From the NCBI GenBank assembly GCA_035622275.1, contig DASPVQ010000002.1, forward strand, positions 1-64,000: 64,000 nucleotides of DNA, read 5' to 3'. Under the pieces are notes generated by a model. The model worked only from the letters and a program-made list of their open reading frames with translations, did not search any database and was not told the origin of the DNA. The position numbers and the translations under genes are program-made. Source of the DNA: Thermoplasmata archaeon. Its GTDB lineage: Archaea; Thermoplasmatota; Thermoplasmata; Lutacidiplasmatales; UBA184. Positions 25,579-34,338 of the stretch are shown in pieces; positions within the stretch are counted from its first letter, which is position 1, and each line of letters opens with the position of its first letter.

Positions 25579-25780
25579 TACCTGACGGTCCGGGAACCGG
25601 CCGTTGCGGCCGCCGGTCGACCCCCCGAGCGCTGGCCCCCCTATGACGTTCTTCCGCGGGAGGCGGTGCCCCGTCGGTGCCGCGGAGCGCAGATAGCGGG
25701 CGAGCGCTACGAGAAAGGCGGATGGGGCCGGTCGCGGACCGCCGGGATCGCTCGCGTGTCGTACCTCGACAGGGTGCGCG

Positions 25781-25788
25781 TTTATACG
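25781..25788 (+). promoter_or_regulatory. Distal TATA box of the pilin gene
   Basis: TTTATACG, about 32 nt before an in-frame ATG at 25816 and 137 nt before the preferred ATG at 25921. Confidence 0.5.
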
Positions 25789-25856
25789 TATTAGTGAGTA
25801 TTACGTCTCCTGTCGATGTCGAATGCGGCGGGCATCGATTCCGTAGACCTTAACGT

Positions 25857-25866
25857 TCATATACTA
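25857..25866 (+). promoter_or_regulatory. Proximal TATA box of the pilin gene
   Basis: TCATATACTA, about 60 nt before the ATG at 25921. It predicts a start near 25885-25890 and a short structured leader. Confidence 0.55.
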
Positions 25867-25882
25867 GGTCCCGGCCATAGCG

Positions 25883-25912
25883 TCCTCCGCGGGTCGAAGA
25901 CCCAACGGAGGA
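25883..25912 (+). promoter_or_regulatory. Hairpin in the pilin leader that buries the ribosome-binding site
   Basis: Outer stem TCCTCCG (25883-25889) pairs with CGGAGGA (25906-25912), which contains the Shine-Dalgarno sequence. The inner stem GGGTC/GACCC closes a GAA loop (25891-25903). The ATG follows 8 bases later. If transcription starts upstream of 25883 the ribosome-binding site would be masked; from the proximal promoter only the inner stem may form. Confidence 0.55.
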
Positions 25913-25920
25913 AACGCCGA

Positions 25921-26514
25921 ATGAACGTGTTTGGACACAGTGAGCGAAGCTGGAGAAAGGCGCGCAAGCGCGGAGTCTCGCCGATCATCGCGACGATCTT
26001 ACTCGTCGCGATCACGGTCGTGCTGGCCGCCGTGCTGTACGTGCTGATCTCGGGACTGACCAAGGGCCCGGGGACGTCCCCGCTCGGGACGGACTTCGGC
26101 TGGGGCCAGCCCAACAACGCGACGGGCACCACGCCGGTCGGATGCGCGGCCACCACGTTGTACTGCTACAGCGTTGAAATCGTAGGGATTGGCGGCGGAA
26201 TCACCATGTCGTCGCTCACGCTCTCGCTCCGAAACGCTCTCGGTTCCACCGTGGCGTGGCCAGGTGCGACCGCGCCGACGATCAGCCTGATCAGCCCGAC
26301 TACGGCCGCGGCGGTCGCGACCTACGCGACCGGCACGAGCTCGTGGACGCCGGTAGGCTCGTTCAACGGCCTGCTCGCGAGCGGCATGACGGTGGTCGTC
26401 TACCTCTCGACGGGTCCCGCGACGGGAACGCACATCGGTCTGCTCGGCGACTCGATCGTCGCGATCGGTGGCAGCGGCTGGTCGGGAACGGTCATCTCGT
26501 CTGCGTTCAGCTAG
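25921..26514 (+). CDS. Archaeal type IV pilin-like protein
   Basis: Secreted pilin of the archaeal Pilin_N type, 197 residues. A basic N-terminus (SERSWRKARKRGVSP) is followed by the hydrophobic helix IIATILLVAITVVLAAVLYVLI, the class III signal peptide cut by a prepilin peptidase before or near the VSPI segment. The rest is a Ser/Thr/Gly-rich extracellular beta-type domain with two cysteines (in GCAATTLYCYS). The start at 25921 has a good Shine-Dalgarno; an upstream in-frame ATG at 25816 is possible. A strong terminator follows the gene. Confidence 0.88.
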   Translation: MNVFGHSERSWRKARKRGVSPIIATILLVAITVVLAAVLYVLISGLTKGPGTSPLGTDFGWGQPNNATGTTPVGCAATTLYCYSVEIVGIGGGITMSSLTLSLRNALGSTVAWPGATAPTISLISPTTAAAVATYATGTSSWTPVGSFNGLLASGMTVVVYLSTGPATGTHIGLLGDSIVAIGGSGWSGTVISSAFS

Positions 26515-26529
26515 ACGCGACCGTTCGGA

Positions 26530-26583
26530 CCCTCTCGCTCGACTGCGAGAGGGGCGTTCAACCCCTTCCCCTTTCCCTTTTTT
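26530..26583 (+). terminator. Hairpin-plus-T-tract terminator after the pilin gene
   Basis: A perfect 9 bp stem CCCTCTCGC/GCGAGAGGG with a 6-base loop (26530-26553) is followed about 25 bases later by a pyrimidine run ending in six T (26578-26583). It begins 16 bp after the pilin stop. T-tracts are rare in this DNA, so a real terminator is likely. Confidence 0.75.
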
Positions 26584-26730
26584 CGTCCTTCGCGCTCGGA
26601 GTAAGCCACCCTCGGCCGGAGGAGGTCAGATCCTGGGGTCGGACCGACACTTGCGGTGGGCCCCGCGCGACCTGGCCCACGGACGTGAAGCTCGGTAGGT
26701 CGATTCGCCGGTCGGAGCGTTGCCAGAACG

Positions 26731-26739
26731 TCTAAATAC
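26731..26739 (+). promoter_or_regulatory. TATA box of the second pilin-like gene
   Basis: TCTAAATAC, about 43 nt before the ATG at 26778, after a 190 bp stretch in which I see nothing else. Confidence 0.6.
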
Positions 26740-26777
26740 GCCCGCCTTCCCTAATTGCCCTCACCAGAGGCTTCTAG

Positions 26778-28277
26778 ATGCTCCCCGGAGAACCGACGGC
26801 GTCCGAGGGCGCTCCCCCCAGCCGAGCCGGGCGTCTGCAGCAGCGCGCGCGACGCCGGCGATCGCGTCGCGCGGTCGCCGAAGTCGTCGCGACGATCATC
26901 CTGCTGGCGCTGACGGTGGTCCTGTTCGCCGCCATCTTCGCCTTCGTCACGAGCTTCCCCCCGCCGCCCCCCCAGAATTCAAACCAGTTCCAGGCGAAGC
27001 TCACCCTGGGGACGAACGCCTCCAGCGGATGCTCGAAGACCTCGACCACGTGCAACCCGGTGATCACCGCGGTGAGCATCCTTCACCTGGCCGGGCCGGT
27101 CGTCGTCCCCTCGGCCTTGGTCTATCTCAAGTCGTCCACGATTCCGATGAGCCCCCAGTTCAATTCGCCCTACACGCTCGCTCAGGGCGGCATCCCCTCG
27201 GGAACGGTGTGGAACCTCGGGCAGAGCTGGGTCTATGCCTTCCCGACGGGCCTGCAGCCCGTCACCACGGCGATCCAGCCGAACAACATCTCGGTCTACA
27301 TCATCAGCTCCAACTCCCTCCTCTTCAGCGTGACGCTGCCGGGTCAGTCGTTCTCGTTCCCACCCAGCTTCCTCGCCACGGCGGTGAGCCCGTCGACGCC
27401 CACCGTCGGGCAGGCGTTCAACGTCACCGCGACCGTCTCGGGAGCGACGTCGGGCTCGGTCTATGTCAACCTTCAGGGGATACCGGGCTTCACGTCGACC
27501 CCCGTGAAGAAGATGACCTACGCCGCGGCCACCGGTCAGTACTACCTGCTCGTGACCTCGTCGATCGGGGTGAGCACGTCGAACGGCACGTACTACCTCT
27601 TCTTCAATGCCTCCGGGACGGGGGGGACGAGCGGCTCGACCGCGCTCGCGATCACGATCAATCCCTCGACGACGACCGGCAGCACGACGGCCGCCCTCGC
27701 GGTATCGCCCACCCAGGGAGTTCCGGGCGGGACCGTGACCGTCTCGGGCTCGAACTTCGCCGATTCCGCTGCCGTTTCCATGACGTTCGGAGGGACGGCG
27801 CTCACGTTGAGCGCGTGCACTTTGGGGACGCTTGCGGGCGGTAAGGTGACCACGACGACGTCCGGCACGTTCAGCTGCAGCTTCACCATCCCGAGCCCCT
27901 CGGGTGGCGCGGGAACCTACCCGGTGGTCGCCAGCATCACGTCGCCATCTCAGTCGGCGACCGCCCTGTTCGCGGTCACTACCCCCGCCATCGTGGCCTC
28001 GCCGACGTCCCTAGCGCCGAGCGCCTCGCTCGCCGTCACCGGGACCGGATTCTCGGTCAGCAGCACCGTCCTGATCTACTTCAAGGACGGGGCCACCAAC
28101 ACGACGGTGGGAACGTCAACGAACCCCTGCACCTCCGGCTCGCTGATCACGACCGGGACGGGGACCTTCGCATGCACCTTCACGGTACCCTCGGGTGCCG
28201 GCAAGGCGACCGCCACGCTCTCGGTCGAGGACGTCGCGACCGGGAAGTGGGTCACCGAGTCGATCACCGTGACCTAG
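26778..28277 (+). CDS. Large pilin-like surface protein with Ig/IPT-type repeats
   Basis: 499 residues. A long basic N-terminus rich in Arg (about 1-31) leads into the class III-like signal RRAVAEVVATIILLALTVVLFAAIFAFV. A short Pro-rich linker and a Ser/Thr/Gly-rich extracellular region follow. At least three beta-sandwich repeats of the IPT/TIG or Ig-like kind can be seen (for example AVSPTQGVPGGTVTVSGSNF and IVASPTSLAPSASLAVTGTGF), each with a Cys pair (SACTLG...FSCSF; NPCTSG...FACTF). Probably a cell-surface adhesin or minor pilin. It has its own promoter, separate from the first pilin. Confidence 0.85.
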   Translation: MLPGEPTASEGAPPSRAGRLQQRARRRRSRRAVAEVVATIILLALTVVLFAAIFAFVTSFPPPPPQNSNQFQAKLTLGTNASSGCSKTSTTCNPVITAVSILHLAGPVVVPSALVYLKSSTIPMSPQFNSPYTLAQGGIPSGTVWNLGQSWVYAFPTGLQPVTTAIQPNNISVYIISSNSLLFSVTLPGQSFSFPPSFLATAVSPSTPTVGQAFNVTATVSGATSGSVYVNLQGIPGFTSTPVKKMTYAAATGQYYLLVTSSIGVSTSNGTYYLFFNASGTGGTSGSTALAITINPSTTTGSTTAALAVSPTQGVPGGTVTVSGSNFADSAAVSMTFGGTALTLSACTLGTLAGGKVTTTTSGTFSCSFTIPSPSGGAGTYPVVASITSPSQSATALFAVTTPAIVASPTSLAPSASLAVTGTGFSVSSTVLIYFKDGATNTTVGTSTNPCTSGSLITTGTGTFACTFTVPSGAGKATATLSVEDVATGKWVTESITVT

Positions 28278-28481
28278 GCCGGGGACCCCGTCCGGCCCCA
28301 ATGGTCCGCGCGCAGGGCCCGCCCCGGCTCGTTCTCGCAGCGCCCACCGGTCGGTCGACCGGACGCCGCGTCGTGGCACCGGACCCGCCTCGCGCTGCCG
28401 GCCGGGCCAGGATCGATCCCTGACCCGGTGCACCGCGGGAGGATCCGGGTGCCGGCCGCATCGGCGCGACCGTCGATTCCG
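28278..28481. other. Gene-free gap between convergent genes
   Basis: 204 bp of GC-rich DNA between the 3' ends of the large pilin-like gene and the zinc-ribbon membrane protein gene. No coding region, T-tract or clear promoter is seen. Confidence 0.5.
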
Positions 28482-29591
28482 CTAGCCCTTCGGGGCGGAG
28501 GGCAGCGGAGCGTCCTTCGGGGTCGCGGTGAGCGGCGAGCCGCACTTCCAGCAGGTCTTCTCGTTGGCGTAGACGACGGCGCCGCAATTGGGACACGCAC
28601 CCTCGGCGGCCGCCGCAGCCGCCGCGCCGGCCGCGGCGGCGCTCCCGGGGGGAAGGCCGGTCGTACCGGGCGAGGTCGAAGCCGGCGGGCCCGACGGTCC
28701 GGAAGCCGCCGCATCGGAGGGCGGTGGCCCGGACGCGCGCCGCGCCGCCTCCTGCCGGCGGCGCTCGCGGGTCTTGAAGATCATGTAGATCAAGAGGACG
28801 AAGTAGAACGGCGCGCCGAGGTAGAGGAACACGTCCACGTAGATCGCGAGGATCAGCGCGCCGAAGACAGTCCAGAACGAGCCCACGACGGGCCCCTCGA
28901 GGCCGTTGTACGTCGCGTCGCCGACGAGCGGGATGAAGCTCGTGTCGCCGCTCGTATTGTTGCGGAAGGCGAGCGACATCTGCCACTCCCAGATCCCGGC
29001 GGAGCCGATCACGAAATGGAACGTCGCGTTGGTCTCCCCCGTGATCCCCTTCACCGACGAATCGTTGAACGCCCAGAACGGATAGGGGCTCGAACAGGCC
29101 GGGGAGGTGTTTCCCGTCGCTCCGGGACAGCTCGAGACGAACAGATCGAGCCAGAGGACGGTCGCGTTGGATGCGGGCAGGTACTTCGGGTAGATCGTGA
29201 CCGTCCAGGTGAAGTTCGTCGCCGTGCCGCCCACGTACGGCGAAACGATCGCGTTCTGGAGCACGGCGCCGCCGTTGCCGTCCGGCAGCGCGGTGCCGGA
29301 AGTGGCCGGGGGCAACGGCTGGAGGATCTCCTGGGCGATCGCGGCGTTCGCGACCGGGGCCACGATCAACAGGACCACGAGGCCCGAGAGCGCGAGGTAC
29401 CGGGGCGCCTTGAGGCCCGACCAGATCGGGACGGCGAGCCCGAAGAGGAGGAACGCCGGGATGCCGACGAGGGCCTCCACGTAGACGAACGAACCGAAGA
29501 CCACCAGGATCGTGATCGCGATCCACAGCGCCTTGCCGGCCGGGGTCTGGAGGAAACGCCTAAAGCCGCGCCTCGACTGCTGCTGCTGCAC
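28482..29591 (-). CDS. Multi-pass membrane protein with an external domain and C-terminal zinc ribbon
   Basis: 369 residues, unknown function. Three N-terminal hydrophobic helices (about 20-86) are followed by an external Ser/Thr/Asn-rich domain (about 87-238, with Cys in SSCPG and PACSS). Two more helices (about 240-285) come next. The cytosolic tail has a basic stretch (TRERRRQEAARR), an Ala/Gly/Pro/Ser linker and a zinc ribbon (CPNCGAVVYANEKTCWKCG). It has a strong leaderless promoter (TTTAATAAA, 29618-29626). The layout suggests a surface sensor or assembly protein. Confidence 0.8.
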   Translation of the reverse strand: MQQQQSRRGFRRFLQTPAGKALWIAITILVVFGSFVYVEALVGIPAFLLFGLAVPIWSGLKAPRYLALSGLVVLLIVAPVANAAIAQEILQPLPPATSGTALPDGNGGAVLQNAIVSPYVGGTATNFTWTVTIYPKYLPASNATVLWLDLFVSSCPGATGNTSPACSSPYPFWAFNDSSVKGITGETNATFHFVIGSAGIWEWQMSLAFRNNTSGDTSFIPLVGDATYNGLEGPVVGSFWTVFGALILAIYVDVFLYLGAPFYFVLLIYMIFKTRERRRQEAARRASGPPPSDAAASGPSGPPASTSPGTTGLPPGSAAAAGAAAAAAAEGACPNCGAVVYANEKTCWKCGSPLTATPKDAPLPSAPKG

Positions 29592-29617
29592 GGAACGGGG
29601 GGCAAGGCCGAGGTCCC

Positions 29618-29626
29618 TTTATTAAA
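29618..29626 (-). promoter_or_regulatory. TATA box of the zinc-ribbon membrane protein
   Basis: TTTAATAAA on the minus strand, about 31 nt before the GTG start at 29591. It is only 4 bp from the apgM ATG on the other strand, so it cannot serve apgM. Confidence 0.65.
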
Positions 29627-29629
29627 CTC

Positions 29630-30964
29630 ATGCCAGCCTCGCCGCCGCCGCCGCTCCACGGGGCCTCGGGGGTCGCGCTCATCGTGCTGGACGGGCTCGC
29701 GGACCGGCCGCACCCGGACACCGCGGGCCGCACGCCGCTCGAAGCGGCGGCGACGCCCGCGCTGGACGGGCTCGCCGGGCGCGGGCGGCTCGGCGACGTC
29801 GTCGTGGTCGGACCCGGGATCGCACCGGAGTCCGATGCGGGCGTCTTCGCGCTCCTGGGCTACGACCCGGTCCACGACTCCCCGGGTCGCGGCGTGCTCG
29901 AAGCGCTCGGCGTCGGCCTCCCGCTCGCGCCGGGCGACGTGGCGCTCCGGCTCAACTTCGCGACCGGCGATGGTGCGGGAGGGATCACGGACTCCCGCGT
30001 CGGGCGCTCCCTCTCCACGAACGAGGCGCGGGACTTGGCCGACAGCCTGACGCGCGCCGACCTGCTGGCGGCGGACGGGATCCGCGCGGAGGTCCGGGCG
30101 ACGGTGGGCCACCGCGGCGTGCTCTGGCTGCACCCGACGAGCGGCGGCGGGCTCTCCCCCAACGTTTCCAACGCCGACCCGTTCTACGAGAAGGTCGGCG
30201 GGATGGGCCAGGCGCGGCGGCCGGAGACGCCCCAGGTCCGCGAGGTCACGCCGCTCGACGCGAGTCCGGAGGCGGCCCGCACGGCGCGGGCGCTCAACGC
30301 GTTCCTGCCCGCGGCCGCCGCTCGGCTCGCCGGCCACCGGGTCAACGCCCGGCGCGCGCTCGGGGGAAAGCCGGTCGCGAACGCGCTGCTCGTGCGCAAC
30401 GCCGGAGCGCTGCCGGCCGCTCCGACCGCGACGTTCGGGGCCGCACGGGGCGTGCCCGGCGCGGCCCTGACGGAGATGCCGGTCGAGCGAGGGATCGCCA
30501 AGGTCCTGGGGCTCGAGGACCGCTACGTCGGGCCGATGGGCGCCGACCGAGACGCCGGCTACCGGGACCGGGCCCGGATCGCGCGCGAGCTCCTCGGCTC
30601 CCACCCGTTCGTCTACGTGCATCTCAAGGGACCGGACGAGCCGGGGCACGACGGGGACGCCGCTGCGAAGCGCGCGATCGTGGAGGCGATCGACCGCTCC
30701 TTCTTCGGGCCGTTCCTCGAGGGTCTCGACCTCGATCGCTACCGGATCGCGGTGACGGCCGACCACGCCACCCCCTCCGCCCTCCGGGGGCACTCCGACG
30801 ATCCCGTCCCACTCCTGCTCGCGGGCGCGGGCGTGACGCCCGAGCGCGTCGGCACACCGGTGAAGTTCGGCGAGTCGGCCGCCGCGAACGGCACGCTCGG
30901 CCATCGGCGGGGCGGAGAGGTCCTAGCGCTCCTCTTCGGCCCGGACGGCTCGAGCGCTCCATGA
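29630..30964 (+). CDS. apgM: Archaeal-type cofactor-independent phosphoglycerate mutase
   Basis: Interconverts 3- and 2-phosphoglycerate in glycolysis and gluconeogenesis. Alkaline-phosphatase fold of 444 residues: N-terminal metal site LIVLDGLADRP, the PESDAGVFALLGYDP active-site serine loop, RNAGALP..., the VYVHLKGPDEPGHDGD metal cluster, and C-terminal VTADHATPSALRGHSDDPVP with the final metal histidines. It overlaps trm5 by 4 bp (ATGA), and ppsA follows, so two gluconeogenic genes flank a tRNA methylase. I could not place its promoter. Confidence 0.95.
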   Translation: MPASPPPPLHGASGVALIVLDGLADRPHPDTAGRTPLEAAATPALDGLAGRGRLGDVVVVGPGIAPESDAGVFALLGYDPVHDSPGRGVLEALGVGLPLAPGDVALRLNFATGDGAGGITDSRVGRSLSTNEARDLADSLTRADLLAADGIRAEVRATVGHRGVLWLHPTSGGGLSPNVSNADPFYEKVGGMGQARRPETPQVREVTPLDASPEAARTARALNAFLPAAAARLAGHRVNARRALGGKPVANALLVRNAGALPAAPTATFGAARGVPGAALTEMPVERGIAKVLGLEDRYVGPMGADRDAGYRDRARIARELLGSHPFVYVHLKGPDEPGHDGDAAAKRAIVEAIDRSFFGPFLEGLDLDRYRIAVTADHATPSALRGHSDDPVPLLLAGAGVTPERVGTPVKFGESAAANGTLGHRRGGEVLALLFGPDGSSAP

Positions 30965-31989
30965 GGGGCCCGGCGCTGCGCGTGCCGCGGGCTCGGGGCG
31001 AGGAGTCGCGCCGAGCCCTCATGGAATCGGGCGGCCTTCGCCGGGACCTCGCCATCCGGTCCGACGGGGAGTCCCTGCTGCTCCCGATCGTGGACGCGGC
31101 AAGCGTCCCCAACGGCCTCGGGGAGATCGTCGAGGCCGACTTCGAGCCGATCACCGCCGACGGCCCATCGGACTACCGTGAACTGCTGACGGCGTGGCCG
31201 CCCGACGAGGCCGCGCGGCTCCCCCGCTCGTTCGACGTGGTCGGCGACGTGGTCCTGGTTCGGCTCCCCCCCGAGCTGCGCCCGCGTGCGCGCGAGATCG
31301 GGGAGGCCCTGCGCCGGTTCGTGCCGGGGGCGCGGATCGTCGGGGCGGATCATGGCGTGAAGGGCACGGCCCGCCGCCGCGAGCTCGAGGCGCTCGCCGG
31401 AAGCGGCGGCTGGCGGACCCGCCACCGGGAGAACGGCATCGAGATCGAGGTCGACCTCGAGCGAGCGTACTTCTCTCCCCGCCTGGCCCGGGAGCACGCC
31501 CGCGTGGCGGCCGAGGTCGCGCGGGACGACCGGGTCTACGATCTGTGCTGCGGCGTGGGGCCGTTCGCGCTGACGATCGCGCGCGACGGGCGTGCCGAGC
31601 GGATCGTCGCCGTGGACTCGAACCCGGAAGCGATCGCGCTGCTGCGGGCGTCGCTGGCGCGCGAGCCGTTCGGAAGCCGGATCGACCCGGTCGACGCCGA
31701 CGTCGGGGCATTCGTGGCGCGCGCCCCGCCGGCGGACCGGGTCATCCTGAACCTTCCCCACGAAGGGATTAAGTACCTACCCTCGGTGGCACGGACGGTC
31801 GCGCGCCGAGGGCGACTGTACTACTACGAGGTGACCCTGCGCACGGACGGGCAGCGCAGGGCGGAGGCGGTCGTGGCGACCCTCGATCGGCCACGGGAGT
31901 GGGTGCTCGCCGACCAGCACGTGGTGCATCCGTACTCCCCGGCGGCCGATCTGCTCGCGTTCGTGTGGGAACGCGCCTCCGGGGGGTGA
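30961..31989 (+). CDS. trm5: tRNA (guanine37-N1)-methyltransferase, Trm5 family
   Basis: Makes m1G37 in tRNA, which prevents frameshifting and is the first step to wyosine; Taw1, the next enzyme, is encoded at 61366. The 342-residue protein has the Trm5 middle domain and a class I SAM domain: VYDLCCGVGPFALTIAR (motif I), IVAVDSNPEAI (motif II), and VILNLPHEGIKYLP (the NLPxxxxxFL Trm5 motif). The N-terminal region includes the GEIVEADFEP...YRELL segment. It starts inside the apgM stop (ATGA) and ends 9 bp before ppsA. Confidence 0.92.
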   Translation: MRGPALRVPRARGEESRRALMESGGLRRDLAIRSDGESLLLPIVDAASVPNGLGEIVEADFEPITADGPSDYRELLTAWPPDEAARLPRSFDVVGDVVLVRLPPELRPRAREIGEALRRFVPGARIVGADHGVKGTARRRELEALAGSGGWRTRHRENGIEIEVDLERAYFSPRLAREHARVAAEVARDDRVYDLCCGVGPFALTIARDGRAERIVAVDSNPEAIALLRASLAREPFGSRIDPVDADVGAFVARAPPADRVILNLPHEGIKYLPSVARTVARRGRLYYYEVTLRTDGQRRAEAVVATLDRPREWVLADQHVVHPYSPAADLLAFVWERASGG

Positions 31990-31998
31990 ACCGCGAGC

Positions 31999-34338
31999 AT
32001 GCCGCTGATCGTGGACCTCGAGGAAGTCTCGGAGACGGACCTCGCGTTGGTGGGCGGAAAGGCCGGCAAGCTCGGCGAGCTGATCCGAGAGGGCCTACCG
32101 GTGCCGCCGGGGTTCGTGGTAACGACGGAGGCCTACCAGGCGTTCGTCGACGCGACCGCGCTGCGATCGGAGATCCCAGCCGCGCTCGCCTCGATCCAGC
32201 CCAACGAGCCGGCGAGCGTGGAAGCCGCCTCCCGGCGACTGCGGGGGATCTTCGAGTCGACCGACTTCCCGCCGGAGCTGCGCGCCCCCGTGGCCGAGGC
32301 GTACGAACGATTCGTCACGGCGCATCACGTGCGCTTCTCGGCGGTGCGCTCGAGCGCGACCGCCGAGGACCTGGAGGGGGCCTCGTTCGCCGGCCTCCAG
32401 GACACCTACCTCAACGTCGCCGGCGTCGAGGAGATCCTGAGCGCGATCCGCAAGTGCTGGGGCTCGCTCTTCACGCCGCGCGTCCTCGTCTACCGCCAGC
32501 GCAAGGGCTTCGAGCACGCGAGCGTGCGGCTCGCGGTCCTCGTCCAGCAGATGGTCGATGCGACCGTCAGCGGCATCCTCTTCACCCGCGATCCGAACAC
32601 GGGCGAGAACCACATGATCGTCGAGGCCGGCCTGGGCCTCGGCGAGGCGATCGTGGGCGGCGAGGTCACACCGGACCATTACGTCGTCGACGGCGCGACG
32701 CAGAAGGTCGTCCACAAGCAGATATCCGAGCAGAAGGTTCGGCTCGTCCGGGCCGAGGGTGGAGGGAACCGGCGCGAGGAGATCCCGGCCGATGAGCGCC
32801 AGCGGCAGAAGCTCCCCGACCATCGCCTCGCCCGGCTCGTCTCCCTCGCCCGTCTCATCGAATCGCACTACCGTCGGCCGATGGACGTCGAGTGGGCCGG
32901 GGACGCGAACCAGCTCTACATCGTCCAGGCGAGGCCGGTGACGACGATCCCGACGTCGACCGCACCCGGGGCGGCTCGCGCCGGCGAGGCCGCGCCCCCG
33001 TCCGAGGGGGACGAGCGCCCCCTCCTGCGCGGGTTCGGCGCGAGCCCGGGCGTCGCGGTCGGCGCGGCCCGCATCCTGCACGGGGCCGCGGACATGGACA
33101 AGCTGCGCAGCGGCGAGGTGCTCGTCACGTCGATGACGACGCCGGACATGGTGCCGGCGATGAGCCAGGCCGCCGCGATCGTCACCGACGAGGGCGGCAT
33201 GACCTGCCACGCCGCGATCGTCTCGCGCGAGCTCGGCGTCCCCTGCGTCGTCGGGACGCGGGAGGCGACCAAGCTCCTCCTGGAGGGCGAGGAGGTCACG
33301 GTCGACGGCAAGGCGGGCACGGTCTACCGCGGAGCCGTGCACCGGGCGCGAGCGGCGCCGACGGCGAGCGCGTCCGCGGGGGCGGCCGCTGCCACGGCCG
33401 TCGGCCACGGCGCCGTGCCCGTCACCGCCACGAAGATCCTCGTCAACGTCGGCGTGCCCGAGAAGGCCGAGGAGTACGCGCGCCTGCCCGTCTCGGGCGT
33501 GGGCCTCCTTCGCATCGAGTTCATCTTCACCGCCCACGTCCGCGAGCACCCTCTCGCGCTGCTGAAGAAGGGGCGCAAGGACGAGCTCGTGCGACGGCTC
33601 GCGGACGGGATCGGCAAGGTCTGCCAGGCGTTCCACCCGCGGCCGGTGATCATCCGGACCTCGGACTTCAAGACGAACGAGTACCGCGGGATGCCCGGCG
33701 GCGAGGAGTTCGAGCCGTCCGAGGAGAACCCGATGATCGGCTGGCGCGGCTGCTCCCGCTACATCTCGCCGGTCTACAAGCCGGCGTTCCTGTGCGAGCT
33801 CGAGGCGATCCACCGCGTGCGGACCGAGATGGGCCTCAAGAACGCGATGGTGATGCTGCCGTTCGTCCGGAACACCTGGGAGCTCGAGGAGATCAGCGAG
33901 ATGATGCGCGCGCAGGGCCTGCGCCGCTCGCGGGACTTCCAGCTCTACCTGATGGCCGAGGTCCCGTCCACCGTTCTCCTCGCGCGCGAGTTCTCCAAGC
34001 ACTGCGACGGGTTCTCCATCGGCTCGAACGACCTCACCCAGCTCGTGCTCGGCGCCGACCGCGATTCCGAGATCCTGGGGCGGATGGGCTACTTCGACGA
34101 GCGCGACCCCGCGGTGCAGCACGCAATCCAGCTGCTGATCGAGGGGGCGCACGCGGAGGGTCGGACGGTCGGCATCTGCGGGCAGGGGCCGAGCGTCTAT
34201 CCGGAGTTCGCCGAGTTCCTCGTGCGCCAGGGGATCGACTCGATCTCGCTGAACGCCGACACCGTGGTCACGACGATCCGGACGATCGCCTCGCTCGAGG
34301 AGCGGATGAAGCTCGCGAGCCTCCGGCGCGGCGGCTAG
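31999..34338 (+). CDS. ppsA: Phosphoenolpyruvate synthase
   Basis: Converts pyruvate, ATP and water to PEP, AMP and phosphate; the committed step of gluconeogenesis from pyruvate. The 779 residues contain the N-terminal ATP-grasp part (VGGKAGKLGEL, AVRSSATAEDLEGASFAGLQDTYLNV) and the swivelling domain with phospho-histidine 404 in EGGMTCHAAIVSRELGVPCVVG. A C-terminal TIM barrel follows, with RTSDFKTNEYRGMPGG, SIGSNDLTQLVLGADRDS and catalytic Cys 727 in GICGQGP. Its 3' end overlaps an acetyltransferase gene by 71 bp. Confidence 0.97.
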   Translation: MPLIVDLEEVSETDLALVGGKAGKLGELIREGLPVPPGFVVTTEAYQAFVDATALRSEIPAALASIQPNEPASVEAASRRLRGIFESTDFPPELRAPVAEAYERFVTAHHVRFSAVRSSATAEDLEGASFAGLQDTYLNVAGVEEILSAIRKCWGSLFTPRVLVYRQRKGFEHASVRLAVLVQQMVDATVSGILFTRDPNTGENHMIVEAGLGLGEAIVGGEVTPDHYVVDGATQKVVHKQISEQKVRLVRAEGGGNRREEIPADERQRQKLPDHRLARLVSLARLIESHYRRPMDVEWAGDANQLYIVQARPVTTIPTSTAPGAARAGEAAPPSEGDERPLLRGFGASPGVAVGAARILHGAADMDKLRSGEVLVTSMTTPDMVPAMSQAAAIVTDEGGMTCHAAIVSRELGVPCVVGTREATKLLLEGEEVTVDGKAGTVYRGAVHRARAAPTASASAGAAAATAVGHGAVPVTATKILVNVGVPEKAEEYARLPVSGVGLLRIEFIFTAHVREHPLALLKKGRKDELVRRLADGIGKVCQAFHPRPVIIRTSDFKTNEYRGMPGGEEFEPSEENPMIGWRGCSRYISPVYKPAFLCELEAIHRVRTEMGLKNAMVMLPFVRNTWELEEISEMMRAQGLRRSRDFQLYLMAEVPSTVLLAREFSKHCDGFSIGSNDLTQLVLGADRDSEILGRMGYFDERDPAVQHAIQLLIEGAHAEGRTVGICGQGPSVYPEFAEFLVRQGIDSISLNADTVVTTIRTIASLEERMKLASLRRGG

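Larger units (their letters stand above)
25579..25920. other. 342 bp gene-free region upstream of the pilin gene with two promoter-like boxes
   Basis: No gene is convincing here. The first 200 bases are GC-rich and unremarkable. Near the pilin it becomes AT-richer and holds two TATA-like boxes (25781-25788 and 25857-25866) and a strong hairpin just before the pilin ATG. An in-frame ATG at 25816, about 30 nt after the first box, could extend the pilin by 35 residues. Confidence 0.6.

Noticed and set aside
28590-28700. Ala/Gly codon repeats in the zinc-ribbon membrane protein gene as a DNA repeat element
   Set aside because: They simply encode a low-complexity linker and are not exact tandem units.
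29616-29630. TATA box for apgM (TTTATTAAA on the plus strand)
   Set aside because: It ends about 5 bp before the apgM ATG, too close for a plus-strand start; spacing fits only the divergent zinc-ribbon membrane protein gene.
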